64,000 nucleotides of DNA from positions 124,001-188,000 of the forward strand of contig JAHDLB010000030.1 in NCBI GenBank assembly GCA_018432315.1, written 5' to 3'. This DNA is from Anaerolineae bacterium. Its GTDB lineage: Bacteria; Chloroflexota; Anaerolineae; Aggregatilineales; Aggregatilineaceae. Positions 21,389 to 30,052 of this stretch are shown here, piece after piece. A program made the position numbers and the translations under genes. How positions within the stretch are numbered: the first letter of the stretch is position 1; each line of letters opens with the position of its first letter. The notes below the pieces were generated by a model, which was given only the letters and a program-made list of their open reading frames with translations, did not search any database and was not told the origin of the DNA.

Positions 21389-21417
21389 TTGACATTCCCC
21401 GCCTTACGCGCCATAAC
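21389..21417 (+). promoter_or_regulatory. Candidate promoter of beta-propeller/SH3 gene
   Basis: Perfect TTGACA (21389-21394), 17-base spacer, CATAAC (21412-21417). It lies 50 bases before the ATG at 21467. Confidence 0.5.
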
Positions 21418-21466
21418 TTAACCGCACACCGTTTAGTGATATGGACCCGAGCGAAGGAGCTTCGTT

Positions 21467-22762
21467 ATGGTTACGCTTTTTCAGCGACCGCGCCCCGTCC
21501 TTTCCCTGCTGCTGATCTTCGCCGTGCTGGCCGCGCCGGGCATGGCGATCGCCCAGGAGGGCTCCACCCCCTCGTTTTCGGTCCCGCCTGGGGCGGTCCT
21601 GGTCGGGGATGATGCCGGCCTGGTCACCTTTCTCGCCGACGGATCGGAGCGAACGGTCGTGATCGAGAGTGCGGACTCCGGCTGCTGGCTGCGCGATGGC
21701 GTGTGGAGCCCGGACGGAAGCCAGATTCTGTATACGCGCATCTGCGGCGGGTCGTCGCCGACCGACTGGCACGCCACCAACGAAGACGGCGAGCCCGATC
21801 CCGCGCGCACGGCCAGCGTGTTCGTGTTCGATCTCGCCACCGGCACCAGCACCGAGCTGGCGCCCAACGACGGCGCGTACCAGGACTACGCCGGAGACTG
21901 GCACCCAGACGGCGACCGCGTCGTGATCTATTCCAACCGCAACCTCAACCGCTATAACCTGTACACGATCGACCTGGACACCGGCGACGCCACCCAGATC
22001 ACCGATTTCGAGAGCGACCTGGGGCGCGTCACCTACGACCCGACGGGCCAGTACCTGCTCTACAACCGCTACATCGCCGACACGTCCGGCATCCGGTGGG
22101 AGGTGCGCGCGCTGGACACAGCCACCGACACCGAGACGTTCGTCGCCGCCGGCATGACGCCCCACTGGAGCCCCGATGGGCAGTGGATCGCCTACGCGAC
22201 GGAGGGCGACACTGCCGACGTGTTCGTCATGCCCGCCGCGTGCATCTACGACGAGACGGACTGCAACGCGAACGACACCGCGCACAACATCACCCTCACG
22301 CCCGTCGTCAGCGAGCGCGAGCCGCTGTGGAGCGCGGACCAGACCCAGCTCGTCTACCTGCGCGATACCAGCCCCGAACCGGCCAACGAAAGCTGGGACC
22401 TGTTCCGGCACGAGCTGCGCACCGGCCTGCTCCAGAACCTGACCAACACGCCCGACGTGAGCGAGCGCGTGAGCGACTGGCAGCCCGGCGACGCCGATCC
22501 GGTTGACGTGGCGAGCGTGCTGCCGGTGGTCGTGCGCGTGATCACCGCCACGGCCAACCTGCGCGAAGGCCCCTCGACCAACACCGGCATCGTCGGCACG
22601 CTCAACAGCGGCCAGGTGGTGTACGTCCAGGGCGTGAACGTCGCGGGCGACTGGTACCGCATCACCCTGCCTGAAGACGGCGCCGCCGCCTGGTTGTTCA
22701 CCGACCTGACCCAGCTCGTGTCCGGCGACGTGGAGGGGCTGCCGGAGGTCGCCGCCGAATAG
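21467..22762 (+). CDS. Secreted WD40-like (TolB/PD40) beta-propeller protein with C-terminal SH3b domain
   Basis: 431 aa. An N-terminal signal peptide (RPRPVLSLLLIFAVLAAPGMAIA, cleavage after AIA near residue 28) directs export. The body carries TolB-like propeller blades with the PD40 signature: GVWSPDGSQILYT, DWHPDGDRVVIYS, YDPTGQYLLYNR, HWSPDGQWIAYA and LWSADQTQLVYL. The end (about 350-420) is a bacterial SH3 domain with ATANLREGPSTNTGIVG and GDWYRI. Such proteins act as extracellular or wall-associated binding scaffolds; the ligand is unknown. GAAGGAG precedes ATG 21467, and a TTGACA promoter lies upstream. A hairpin at 22783-22805 follows the stop. Confidence 0.85.
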   Translation: MVTLFQRPRPVLSLLLIFAVLAAPGMAIAQEGSTPSFSVPPGAVLVGDDAGLVTFLADGSERTVVIESADSGCWLRDGVWSPDGSQILYTRICGGSSPTDWHATNEDGEPDPARTASVFVFDLATGTSTELAPNDGAYQDYAGDWHPDGDRVVIYSNRNLNRYNLYTIDLDTGDATQITDFESDLGRVTYDPTGQYLLYNRYIADTSGIRWEVRALDTATDTETFVAAGMTPHWSPDGQWIAYATEGDTADVFVMPAACIYDETDCNANDTAHNITLTPVVSEREPLWSADQTQLVYLRDTSPEPANESWDLFRHELRTGLLQNLTNTPDVSERVSDWQPGDADPVDVASVLPVVVRVITATANLREGPSTNTGIVGTLNSGQVVYVQGVNVAGDWYRITLPEDGAAAWLFTDLTQLVSGDVEGLPEVAAE

Positions 22763-22782
22763 GCCCCGTTTCGAGCACTGGC

Positions 22783-22815
22783 GCGCCCCGTGACCAGCGG
22801 GGCGCTCGATTTCCC
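22783..22815 (+). terminator. Probable intrinsic terminator after propeller gene
   Basis: GCGCCCCG (22783-22790) pairs with CGGGGCGC (22798-22805) across 7 bases. The following tract TCGATTTC is only weakly T-rich. Confidence 0.5.
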
Positions 22816-22851
22816 GCGACGCACAGCGCGGGCGCAGATCGGGAGGCCGCT

Positions 22852-23226
22852 ATGACCCGACGGATACCCATCGGCGCCATCGACGATTTTCCCCGCGGCC
22901 AGATCCGCCAGGTCGGCGCACACGGCACGGTCGTCCTGGTGGCGCGCCTGGAGGATGGCGCCTTCTGCGCCGTACTGGACGAATGCTCGCACATGGCGCT
23001 GCCAATCGGCGAGGTCCCGCTGGAGGGCACGACCATCACCTGCCCCCACCACCGGTCCCAGTTCGACCTCTGCACCGGGCACAACCTGGACTGGGTCCGC
23101 CAGCGGGGCGGGATCACGCTGCCCCGGTGGGTCCGGCGGCTGGCTGACCGCGGCGAGATGCCCCGGCCCCTGACGACCGTGCCGGTCGTCGTCGAAGGCG
23201 ATGCCGTCTACGTCGAGCTCGAATGA
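22852..23226 (+). CDS. Rieske-type [2Fe-2S] protein
   Basis: 124 aa. The cluster loops are CSHMALPIG (Cys-x-His) and CPHHRSQF (Cys-x-x-His), followed by a longer than usual segment with tryptophan and arginine residues (DWVRQRGG to RWVRRLADRG) that separates the cluster domain from the last beta strands. No membrane segment. It differs from the suf-linked Rieske protein at 3059, so the two are not recent duplicates. ATG 22852 follows GGGAGG. It sits 57 bases before the sulfur carrier and thiolase genes on the same strand, which may indicate an electron-transfer role linked to tRNA thiolation, but this is only context. Confidence 0.83.
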   Translation: MTRRIPIGAIDDFPRGQIRQVGAHGTVVLVARLEDGAFCAVLDECSHMALPIGEVPLEGTTITCPHHRSQFDLCTGHNLDWVRQRGGITLPRWVRRLADRGEMPRPLTTVPVVVEGDAVYVELE

Positions 23227-23258
23227 ATGAATTATTATGATAAAGATCGTTTTTTCGT

Positions 23259-23264
23259 TATACT
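23259..23264 (+). promoter_or_regulatory. Candidate -10 of ttuB-ttuA operon
   Basis: TATACT 19 bases before the ATG at 23284, inside an unusually AT-rich patch (23221-23265). No clear -35. Confidence 0.3.
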
Positions 23265-23283
23265 CGCGGTCGGGAGGTGTGCT

Positions 23284-23517
23284 ATGGTCGAACAACAACA
23301 AAGGCGCTCGACGCCGGCTGAAGACGAGGTGATCCTGACCTACCGCCGCAAGACGTTCACCGTCGCGCCGGGAATGACCGTCCGCGATGCGATCACCCGC
23401 TGCGGGCTGAGCCCGGAAGCGACGCTGGCCGTGATAGACGGCGAGCTGGTCACCGACGAGGTCGTGCTGCAGGCGGGCGACCGGGTCAAGCTGCTCGCCA
23501 CCATTTCGGGAGGCTGA
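23284..23517 (+). CDS. ThiS/MoaD-family sulfur carrier, TtuB-like
   Basis: 77 aa ubiquitin-like beta-grasp protein ending in ATISGG. The C-terminal Gly-Gly is the site that is adenylated and thiocarboxylated. The core pattern (TVRDAITRCGLSPEATLAVIDGELV and GDRVKLLATISGG) is that of ThiS/MoaD/TtuB. It ends two bases before the TtuA-like thiolase gene, which makes TtuB (sulfur donor for 2-thiouridine in tRNA) the best reading over ThiS or MoaD. ATG 23284 has GGGAGGTG upstream; an earlier in-frame ATG at 23227 lacks one. An activating E1-like enzyme is not in the window. Confidence 0.82.
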   Translation: MVEQQQRRSTPAEDEVILTYRRKTFTVAPGMTVRDAITRCGLSPEATLAVIDGELVTDEVVLQAGDRVKLLATISGG

Positions 23518-23519
23518 TC

Positions 23520-24497
23520 GTGGCGCGCGGCAAACACCCGTTGATGAAGTGCCGCCACTGCGACGCGAAAGCGGTCGTCAACATGCGCCAGCACAAGCTC
23601 GCGCTGTGTGGGCCGCACTTCGTCGAGTGGGTCCACAAGCAAACCGAGCGGTTCATCGAAAAATACAACATGTTCACGCGCGACGAGCGCGTGTTGGTCG
23701 CGGTCAGCGGCGGCAAGGACAGCCTCGCCCTGTGGGACATCCTGCTCGCGCTCGGCTACCGGGCCGACGGGCTGTACATCGGGCTGGGCATCGATGGCGG
23801 CCTGAGCTACAGCGACGAGTCGCACCGCTACATCACGGAATTCATCGAGGCGCGCGGCGGGGACCTCACCCTGCACACCGTCGACGTGGCGGGCATCTAC
23901 GGTGCATCGATCCCCGATGCCGCCCGCCTGACGCGGCGCGGGCGCGAGAAACCGTGCTCGGTGTGCGGGCTGAGCAAGCGCCACATCATGAACCGCGTCG
24001 CGCGCGAGCACGGCTACGACGTGCTGGCGACCGGCCACAACCTGGACGACGAGGCCGCCGTGTTGTTCGGCAACGCGATGGTGTGGTCGGTGGATTACCT
24101 CTCGCGCCAGGGACCGGTCCTGCCGCCGTCGCACCCCGGGCTGGCGCGCAAGGTGAAGCCGCTGTTCCGCTTCTACGAGCGCGAGATGGCCGCCTACGCC
24201 ATCGTGCGCGGCATCGAGTACATGTACGACGAATGCCCGCACGCCACCGGCGCCACGACCATCCGCTACAAAGAGCTGCTCAACCAGCTCGAAGAGTCCA
24301 GCCCCGGCATCAAGCTCCAGTACGTGCTGCGCTTCCTCAAGGCGCGCGAGCAGCACGGCCTGTTTGCCCAGGTCCGCGAGCAGCTCGATCTCCGCACCTG
24401 CCCGACGTGCGGCCAGCCCACCACCAACGACGGCGCGTGCAGCTTCTGCCGCATGTGGGAGCGCGTCAACGACCGGCGGATCGAGCAGGGGCTGTAG
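23520..24497 (+). CDS. ttuA: TtuA/Ncs6-like tRNA 2-thiolation enzyme
   Basis: 325 aa. It adenylates and thiolates a tRNA uridine; in Thermus TtuA makes 2-thio-ribothymidine at position 54. An N-terminal zinc site ([10 protein letters not shown] with CGPHF) comes first, followed by the PP-loop SGGKDS at about 63-68. C146 and C149 (KPCSVCG) together with C239 (YDECPH) match the three-cysteine [4Fe-4S] site, and TGHNLDDEA is the family's conserved block. A second zinc site at the end has CPTC and CSFC. This layout is TtuA/Ncs6, not TtcA or TilS. GTG 23520 has GGGAGG upstream and follows the carrier gene by 2 bases. Which tRNA position is modified (34 or 54) is not visible. Confidence 0.87.
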   Translation: MARGKHPLMKCRHCDAKAVVNMRQHKLALCGPHFVEWVHKQTERFIEKYNMFTRDERVLVAVSGGKDSLALWDILLALGYRADGLYIGLGIDGGLSYSDESHRYITEFIEARGGDLTLHTVDVAGIYGASIPDAARLTRRGREKPCSVCGLSKRHIMNRVAREHGYDVLATGHNLDDEAAVLFGNAMVWSVDYLSRQGPVLPPSHPGLARKVKPLFRFYEREMAAYAIVRGIEYMYDECPHATGATTIRYKELLNQLEESSPGIKLQYVLRFLKAREQHGLFAQVREQLDLRTCPTCGQPTTNDGACSFCRMWERVNDRRIEQGL

Positions 24498-24511
24498 CGG
24501 CGCGCGTGCGG

Positions 24512-24517
24512 TATACT
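24512..24517 (+). promoter_or_regulatory. Candidate -10 upstream of pepF
   Basis: TATACT in the context GCGGTATACTGG, nearly the same as the element before 12809 (GTGGTATACTGG). It lies 56 bases before the pepF start. Confidence 0.3.
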
Positions 24518-24573
24518 GGTCGCGTCCAGGCGACCCGCGCCTGGCGGACCCGCACACATTACAGGAGATGGTC

Positions 24574-26388
24574 ATGTCCGAAACGGCTCTCCCCCCGCGC
24601 AGCGCGATCGCGCCGGAACACACGTGGAACGCGCCCAGCGTCTTTCAGACGGTCGACGACTGGCACGCCGAGTACAAGGCCCTGATGGCCGACCTGCCGG
24701 GCCTGGGTGCCGCGTACCAGGGCCGGCTGGCGGACGGTCCCGGCACGCTCGCCGGTTTTCTGGATGCCTACGAAACCCTGTACGGGCGCGTCGGGAAGAT
24801 CGTGGTCTATGCCAGCATGATGAGCGCGGTCGATTCCGCCGACCAGGATGCTGCCGCGATGGCCGGGCAGGCGATGGGCGCCTACAGCCGGGTCCTGGCT
24901 GCCGCCGCTTTCGCCGAGCCGGAGATCCTCGCCATCGGGCAGGACACCATCGCGGGGTGGCTCCGATCCGAGCCGCGCCTCGCGCCCTACGCGCACTACT
25001 TCGACAACGTCTTCCGCAAGCAGGCCCACGTGCGCGCCGCGGAGGTCGAAGAGGTGCTCGGCATGCTGGCCGACCCGTTCAGCAGCGTCGCCAAGACCGC
25101 CAGCCTGCTCGCCAATGCGGACATCCAGTTTCGCCCGGCCACCACGCGCGACGGGCAGACGCTGTCGGTCGAGCAGGGCAACCTGCTGAGCCACCTGCTC
25201 AGCGACGACCGGACGCGCCGCCAGACCGCCTGGGAAAGCTACACGGACGGGTATCTGTCCTTCAAGAACACGTTCGCCAACAATCTGGCGACCACCGTCA
25301 AGCAGGACGTGTTCATGGCGCGGGCGCGCCGCCACGCCTCGGCGCTGGAGTCGGCGTTGTTCCCGTACAACATCCCGACGGACGTGTTCCACCGCCTGAT
25401 CGACACCTTTCGCCAGCACCTGCCCACGTGGCACCGCTATTGGGCCATCCGCCGCCGGGCGCTCGGCGTCGAGACGCTGCACCCGTACGACATCTGGGCG
25501 CCGCTGACCGCCAACAGGCCGCACATTCCCTATCCCCAGGCCGTGGATTGGATCAGCGACGGGCTGGCGCCGCTGGGCGAGGACTACGTGGCGGCGCTGC
25601 GGCGCGGCTGCCTCGAGGAACGGTGGGTCGATATCTACCCCAACAAGGGCAAACGCCAGGGCGCATTTTCCAGCGGGTGGAAGGGCACGCACCCCTTCAT
25701 CATGATGAGCTACAACGACACGCTCAATGCGTTGAGCACCCTCGCCCACGAGCTCGGCCACTCGATGCATTCCTACCTGGCGTGGCAGCACCAGCCGATG
25801 GTCTATTCCGACTATTCGCTGTTCGTCGCCGAGGTCGCGTCCAACTTCAACCAGGCGCTGGTCCGGGCGCACCTGCTCGCCACCCAGCCCGACCCGGACT
25901 TCCAGATCGCCGTGATCGAAGAGGCGATGTTCTACTTCCACCGCTATTTCTTCATCATGCCCACGCTGGCGCGCTTCGAGCTGGAGATGCACGAGCGGGT
26001 CGAGCGCGGCGAAGGGCTGAGCGCCGACAGCCTGATCGCGCTGATGGCCGACCTCTTCGCGGAAGGCTACGGCGGCGAGGTGCACGTCGACCGCGAGCGC
26101 ACCGGCATCACCTGGGCGACGTTCAACCACCTGTACGCCAACTTCTACGTGTTCCAGTACGCGACCGGCATTTCGGCGGCGCACGCGCTGGCCCAGGGCG
26201 TGCTGGACGGTAAGCCCGGCGCCGTCGAGGACTACCTGAGCTTTCTCAAGGCCGGGGATTCCCGCTATCCGCTGGACGCGCTCCAGCTGGCCGGGGTCGA
26301 TATGCGCACGCCGGAGGCAGTCGAGACGACGTTCGGCGTGCTGGCGAGCTACGTGGACCGCCTGGCCGGGCTGGTCGAGGCGCATTAG
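24574..26388 (+). CDS. pepF: Oligoendopeptidase F family zinc peptidase (M3)
   Basis: 604 aa, cytosolic. It cleaves short peptides in protein turnover. HELGHS (zinc ligands H392 and H396, catalytic E393) is followed by the third-ligand region [11 protein letters not shown], both standard for M3B. The substrate-binding GTGFP-like region is represented by YNDTLNAL before the zinc helix. Full length for the family. ATG 24574 is preferred over ATG 24568 because AGGAG lies 6 bases before the former and directly touches the latter. It stands alone between the ttu pair and the transporter gene. Confidence 0.93.
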   Translation: MSETALPPRSAIAPEHTWNAPSVFQTVDDWHAEYKALMADLPGLGAAYQGRLADGPGTLAGFLDAYETLYGRVGKIVVYASMMSAVDSADQDAAAMAGQAMGAYSRVLAAAAFAEPEILAIGQDTIAGWLRSEPRLAPYAHYFDNVFRKQAHVRAAEVEEVLGMLADPFSSVAKTASLLANADIQFRPATTRDGQTLSVEQGNLLSHLLSDDRTRRQTAWESYTDGYLSFKNTFANNLATTVKQDVFMARARRHASALESALFPYNIPTDVFHRLIDTFRQHLPTWHRYWAIRRRALGVETLHPYDIWAPLTANRPHIPYPQAVDWISDGLAPLGEDYVAALRRGCLEERWVDIYPNKGKRQGAFSSGWKGTHPFIMMSYNDTLNALSTLAHELGHSMHSYLAWQHQPMVYSDYSLFVAEVASNFNQALVRAHLLATQPDPDFQIAVIEEAMFYFHRYFFIMPTLARFELEMHERVERGEGLSADSLIALMADLFAEGYGGEVHVDRERTGITWATFNHLYANFYVFQYATGISAAHALAQGVLDGKPGAVEDYLSFLKAGDSRYPLDALQLAGVDMRTPEAVETTFGVLASYVDRLAGLVEAH

Positions 26389-26411
26389 CTCTACGTTGGC
26401 GGCGGGTTGTA

Positions 26412-26420
26412 TGCTACAAT
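26412..26420 (+). promoter_or_regulatory. Extended -10 suggesting a leaderless transcript
   Basis: TGCTACAAT ends 7 bases before the ATG at 26428, so the transcript would start on or next to the start codon. No ribosome site is present before that ATG, which fits leaderless translation. Confidence 0.45.
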
Positions 26421-26427
26421 AGCGCCC

Positions 26428-27147
26428 ATGAACGCACGCGACACCCGCTCCTACCGCTATTACGATCTCGTGATGGCGCTGTTCGTCACGGTCCTGCTGA
26501 TCAGCAACCTGTTGAGCAGCGCCAAGATCGTCGATCTCAAGACGGCGCTCGGCCCGATCGATCTGGCGTTCGACGCAGGGACGCTCGTCTTCCCGATCAG
26601 TTACATCTTCGGCGACGTGCTGACCGAGGTCTACGGCTACCGGCGCTCGCGCCGCGTGATCTGGGTTGGCTTTGGCGCGAACGTGCTGCTGGGCCTTTTC
26701 GTGTGGGTCGCCGGGGTCCTGCCCGGCGAGGCCGAATGGCGCGAGTACGCCGGGCAGGACGCCTACGACGCGATCCTCGGCGGCGTCAGCGGGCTGATCG
26801 TCGCCAGCCTGGTGGCCTATTTCATGGGCGAGTTCTCCAACAGCTACGTCCTGGCGCGGATGAAGGTCTGGACCGGGGGCCGCTGGCTGTGGACGCGCAC
26901 CATCGGCAGCACGCTGGTCGGGCAGGCCGTCGACACGACCGTCTTCATGCTGATCGCGACGGCGCTCGGCGTCTTCCCGCCGGAGATTCTGCTGTCGCTG
27001 ATCGTGACCAACTACATCCTCAAGGTGGGTTTCGAGGCGCTGCTGACCCCGTTGACGTACCGCATCGTGAACGCGCTCAAAGCCGCCGAGCACGAGGACT
27101 ATTTCGACCGCCACACCGATTTCAACCCGTTCAAACTGGGTGTATAG
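26428..27147 (+). CDS. Queuosine precursor transporter family protein (YhhQ/VUT)
   Basis: 239 aa inner membrane protein with about six helices. The start YYDLVMALFVTVLLISNLLSSAKIVDL, the segment DAGTLVFPISYIFGDVLTEVYGYRRSR and the end GSTLVGQAVDTTVFMLIA are the conserved blocks of the VUT_1/YhhQ family, which imports queuosine precursors (preQ0/preQ1) in bacteria. The exact ligand is inferred. ATG 26428 has no ribosome site but an extended -10 sits 7 bases upstream, so translation is probably leaderless; a TTG at 26407 is less likely. The acidic/aromatic tail HEDYFDRHTDFNPF is typical. Era follows 36 bases downstream. Confidence 0.9.
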   Translation: MNARDTRSYRYYDLVMALFVTVLLISNLLSSAKIVDLKTALGPIDLAFDAGTLVFPISYIFGDVLTEVYGYRRSRRVIWVGFGANVLLGLFVWVAGVLPGEAEWREYAGQDAYDAILGGVSGLIVASLVAYFMGEFSNSYVLARMKVWTGGRWLWTRTIGSTLVGQAVDTTVFMLIATALGVFPPEILLSLIVTNYILKVGFEALLTPLTYRIVNALKAAEHEDYFDRHTDFNPFKLGV

Positions 27148-27183
27148 CCAGCGCCGCGCTGGTGCCTTTCGCGAGGACAATCC

Positions 27184-28143
27184 ATGACCGACCAACCCGA
27201 TGACCTGCTCGCCCAGCTTCCCGACGAGGACGCGCTGCCCGAAGGCCACAAGAGCGGCTTCGTCGCCGTGATCGGGCGGCCCAACGTGGGCAAATCGACC
27301 ATCATGAACGCGATCCTGGGCGAGAAGATCGCCATCGTCAGCCCCAAGCCGCAGACGACCCGCCTGCGCCAACTGGGGATCTACACCCGCCCCGACGTGC
27401 AGATTGTGTTCGTGGACACGCCGGGCATTCACAACCCGCGCACGCCGCTCGGCGAGTTCATGGTGTCGGTCGCGGTCGATGCCCTGCGCGATGCGGACGT
27501 GATCCTGTTCGTGGTCGATGCCAGCGAGCCGCCCACCCACGAAGACCGCAGCATCGCCAACCTCATCCACAAGGCGCAGGACGTAACGCCGGTCATCATC
27601 GCGCTCAACAAAACCGACCTCGCGACGGACCCCGACCAGCTCGCCGCCAACCTGGACGCGCACCGCGCGCTGGTGCCCGTGGCCGAGGGCCTGCCCACCG
27701 CCGCCCTGCACGACCAGGGGATCGACGAGGTGCTCGCGCACCTGGTCGCCCGGCTGCCCGAAGGCCCGCGCTATTACCCGGAAGACCAGCTCTCGGATAT
27801 CACCGTGCGCAACATCGTCGCCGAGATCGTGCGCGAGAAGGTGCTGATGAACCTGGAGCAGGAAGTGCCGCACGGCGTTGCGACCGAGGTCAACGAGTTC
27901 AAGCAGCGCAGTGAGGACATGACCTATATCAGCGTCACGGTGTACGTCGAGCGCGATTCGCACAAGGGGATCGTGATCGGCAAGGGCGGCAAGATGCTCA
28001 AGACGATCAGCCAGGAAGCCCGCGAGGAGATCGAGAAGTTCCTCGAAACGCGCGTCTACCTGGAGCTGTGGGTCAAGGTGCTGAAAAACTGGCGGCGCGA
28101 CGAAAACGCCCTGCGGCGCCTGGGCTATCGCATCCCGCGCTGA
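27184..28143 (+). CDS. era: GTPase Era
   Basis: 319 aa, cytosolic, membrane-associated. It is a GTPase that binds the 3' end of 16S rRNA in 30S assembly. G1 GRPNVGKST, G2 region KPQTTR, G3 DTPGIH and G4 NKTDL are all present. The C-terminal KH domain has IVIGKGGKMLKTISQEAREEIE and ends with the common WRRDENALRRLGY. Slightly longer than usual due to a 15-residue acidic N-terminus. ATG 27184 has GAGG upstream. It is followed 17 bases later by the GNAT-Nudix gene. Confidence 0.97.
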   Translation: MTDQPDDLLAQLPDEDALPEGHKSGFVAVIGRPNVGKSTIMNAILGEKIAIVSPKPQTTRLRQLGIYTRPDVQIVFVDTPGIHNPRTPLGEFMVSVAVDALRDADVILFVVDASEPPTHEDRSIANLIHKAQDVTPVIIALNKTDLATDPDQLAANLDAHRALVPVAEGLPTAALHDQGIDEVLAHLVARLPEGPRYYPEDQLSDITVRNIVAEIVREKVLMNLEQEVPHGVATEVNEFKQRSEDMTYISVTVYVERDSHKGIVIGKGGKMLKTISQEAREEIEKFLETRVYLELWVKVLKNWRRDENALRRLGYRIPR

Positions 28144-28160
28144 GATCGAGTCACGCTGCC

Positions 28161-29030
28161 ATGCGCGTCCAGATCGCTCAACTGCAGGACATCCCGGCCT
28201 GGCTGGCCCTGGCTGCCGAAGTCGAGGCGCAGTTCGGCCCGCTGGTCGACAACCCCGGATTCGTGCGGGCGTTGGAGAAGAACATCGCGCGCGAGACGGC
28301 GTTTTGCGTGCGCGAGGACGACGGGCCGCCCGGCGCGCCGCTGATGGGCGGGCTGCTGTTCTCGCAGTGCCCTCCCCAGTACGAGATCGATTGGCTGGCC
28401 GTCGCCCGCCGCTGGCAGCGCTGCGGCGTGGGCAGCGCCCTGGTCGGGCACGTCTTCGCGCTGGTGGAGCCGCCCGGCGAGATGGTCCTGCTGACCTTCG
28501 CCGAGTCAGTCCCGGAGGGCGAGGCGGCGCGGCGCTTCTACGCGACGTTCGGCTTCCGGCCCGCCGAGCCCGGCCCGCGCAACTCGGCCAACATCCCGAC
28601 GCAGGTCTTCCGCCGGACGTTCGGCCACACGCCCACCGTCCGCGCCGTCATCCAGCGCGGCGACCGCGTGCTGCTCACCCAGCACCACTACCTGAATCCG
28701 GAGAACCACGGGAAATGGTCGCTGCCCGGCGGGCGCGTCGATCCGGACGACGACAGCCGCCAGGCGACGCTGCGCCGCGAGCTGCGCGAGGAGTTCGGCG
28801 CGGAGATCGACATCGTGCGTTTCCTCGGCACCTTCACGCACAGGATGCGCCCGCACCACATCTACCTCGCCCGCCTGCGCGACAACGGCCCGCTGCGCAT
28901 CGACACCAGCGAGATCGCCGCCGCGGAATGGTTCACCGCCGGCGAGGCGCAGGCCCTCGGCGCCGAGGGGCGGCTGTTCGCGCCGTTCATCCTGGAGGCG
29001 GTGCTGGCCGCCCAGGCGCCGCCACCCTGA
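28161..29030 (+). CDS. GNAT-Nudix fusion protein
   Basis: 289 aa. Residues 1-145 form a GNAT acetyltransferase domain: DWLAVARRWQRCGVGSALV is the acetyl-CoA loop and ARRFYATFGF the closing block. Residues about 155-285 form a Nudix hydrolase: GKWSLPGGRVDPDD then ATLRRELREEFGAE is the Nudix box, with the first Glu of the Gx5E consensus replaced by Asp. The Nudix part probably hydrolyses a nucleoside diphosphate-linked compound; the acetyl acceptor is unknown. ATG 28161 lies 17 bases after era with no strong ribosome site. It converges on ribF with a 9-base gap. Confidence 0.83.
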   Translation: MRVQIAQLQDIPAWLALAAEVEAQFGPLVDNPGFVRALEKNIARETAFCVREDDGPPGAPLMGGLLFSQCPPQYEIDWLAVARRWQRCGVGSALVGHVFALVEPPGEMVLLTFAESVPEGEAARRFYATFGFRPAEPGPRNSANIPTQVFRRTFGHTPTVRAVIQRGDRVLLTQHHYLNPENHGKWSLPGGRVDPDDDSRQATLRRELREEFGAEIDIVRFLGTFTHRMRPHHIYLARLRDNGPLRIDTSEIAAAEWFTAGEAQALGAEGRLFAPFILEAVLAAQAPPP

Positions 29031-29039
29031 TGGACGCTC

Positions 29040-29984
29040 TCACCGTTTCGGCGTGGGCAGCCGCGAGAGGATCTCGCGCGTTTTCTCCACGTCGCGCGCG
29101 ATCTGCTCGATCAGCGCGTCGATGTCGTTGTACTTTTCTTCGGGGCGCAGCCGAACGATCACGTCGAAGTCCAGCGTTTCGCCGTAAATGTCGCGGTCGA
29201 AATCGAGGATGTGCGCCTCGGCCCGCACGATCTTCCCGTTGAACGTCGGGCGGTTGCCCACGTTGGCCGCCGCCATGAACGTCTCGCCGTCCAGGTGCAC
29301 CCACCCGGCATAGACGCCGTTCTGCGGCAGCACCTGCTCCACCCACACGTCGATGTTCGCGGTCGGGAACCCGATCGTCCGGCCCCGCCCGTCACCGTGG
29401 ATGACGGTGCCGCTCAGCCGGTACGGGCGGCCCAGCCAGCGGTTCGCCAGCTCGATGTCGCCCGCCTCCAGCGCGGCGCGAATGCGGCTGCTGTTGATAA
29501 TCGTGCCGTTGTCGTCGTTGGTCACCAGGTCAACCACCTCCAGCGTGAAACCCTTCGTCGCGCCCTGCTCGCGCAGAAAATCGACGTTCCCCTCGCGCTT
29601 GTACCCCAGGGCAAAATCGCGGCCCACCCACAGCTCGCGCAGGTTCAGGTGCGCCAGGAGCTGGTCGACAAAATCCGCCGCGCGGATCTGCCGGACGCGG
29701 TCATCGAACGGGTGCGAGATCACCCACTCGATCCCCAGGCGGCCAAGCGCTTCGGCACGTTGGTCCGGCGTCGTCAGGTAGTACCGGCCCGACGCGCGCC
29801 CCAGCACGACGTCCGGGTGCGGAAAGAAGGTGAGCACCGCCGGCACGCATCCCTGAGCCCTGGCGGTTTCGACCAGCCGTTTCAACAGATACTGGTGCCC
29901 CAGGTGGACACCATCAAACATCCCGACGGCGACGATCGTCGGCCCGGCGGGATGCGCATCAGCCAATGAATACACATGTTGCAT
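29040..29984 (-). CDS. ribF: Bifunctional riboflavin kinase / FAD synthetase
   Basis: 314 aa. It makes FMN and FAD from riboflavin. The N-terminal adenylyltransferase domain has VGMFDGVHLGHQ and FFPHPD; the C-terminal flavokinase domain has GTVIHGDGRGRTIGFPTANI. Full length and typical. It is the last gene of the nusA-infB-truB run, a common location for ribF. ATG 29984 has GGGAG about 10 bases upstream. A TTGCCT-16-TATTGT promoter (30025-30052) may give it separate expression. Confidence 0.96.
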   Translation of the reverse strand: MQHVYSLADAHPAGPTIVAVGMFDGVHLGHQYLLKRLVETARAQGCVPAVLTFFPHPDVVLGRASGRYYLTTPDQRAEALGRLGIEWVISHPFDDRVRQIRAADFVDQLLAHLNLRELWVGRDFALGYKREGNVDFLREQGATKGFTLEVVDLVTNDDNGTIINSSRIRAALEAGDIELANRWLGRPYRLSGTVIHGDGRGRTIGFPTANIDVWVEQVLPQNGVYAGWVHLDGETFMAAANVGNRPTFNGKIVRAEAHILDFDRDIYGETLDFDVIVRLRPEEKYNDIDALIEQIARDVEKTREILSRLPTPKR

Positions 29985-30024
29985 ACCGGATCGGCTCCCT
30001 TGTTAGGCAGAAAGTCTGGTTAGA

Positions 30025-30052
30025 CAATAGCAAACATGGTCCTCAAGGCAAC
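30025..30052 (-). promoter_or_regulatory. Candidate internal promoter of ribF
   Basis: TTGCCT, 16-base spacer, TATTGT preceded by TGC (extended -10) on the minus strand in the 58-base gap between truB and ribF. Confidence 0.3.

Larger units (their letters stand above)
21134..21466. other. Divergent control region between ppdK and beta-propeller gene
   Basis: 333 bp without a gene, AT-richer than its surroundings. It holds a TATAAT -10 reading toward ppdK (21303-21308), giving a 5' untranslated leader of about 160 bases, and a TTGACA-17-CATAAC promoter reading toward the gene at 21467. Within the ppdK leader a short hairpin (GGTGA / TCACC around 21245-21262) is followed later by a T-run on the minus strand. 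No small frame with a ribosome site was seen. Confidence 0.6.

Noticed and set aside
24559-27963. Long minus-strand open frame (over 1100 codons) spanning pepF, transporter and era
   Set aside because: It runs antisense through three recognisable genes and their gaps, and its composition is that of a shadow frame.
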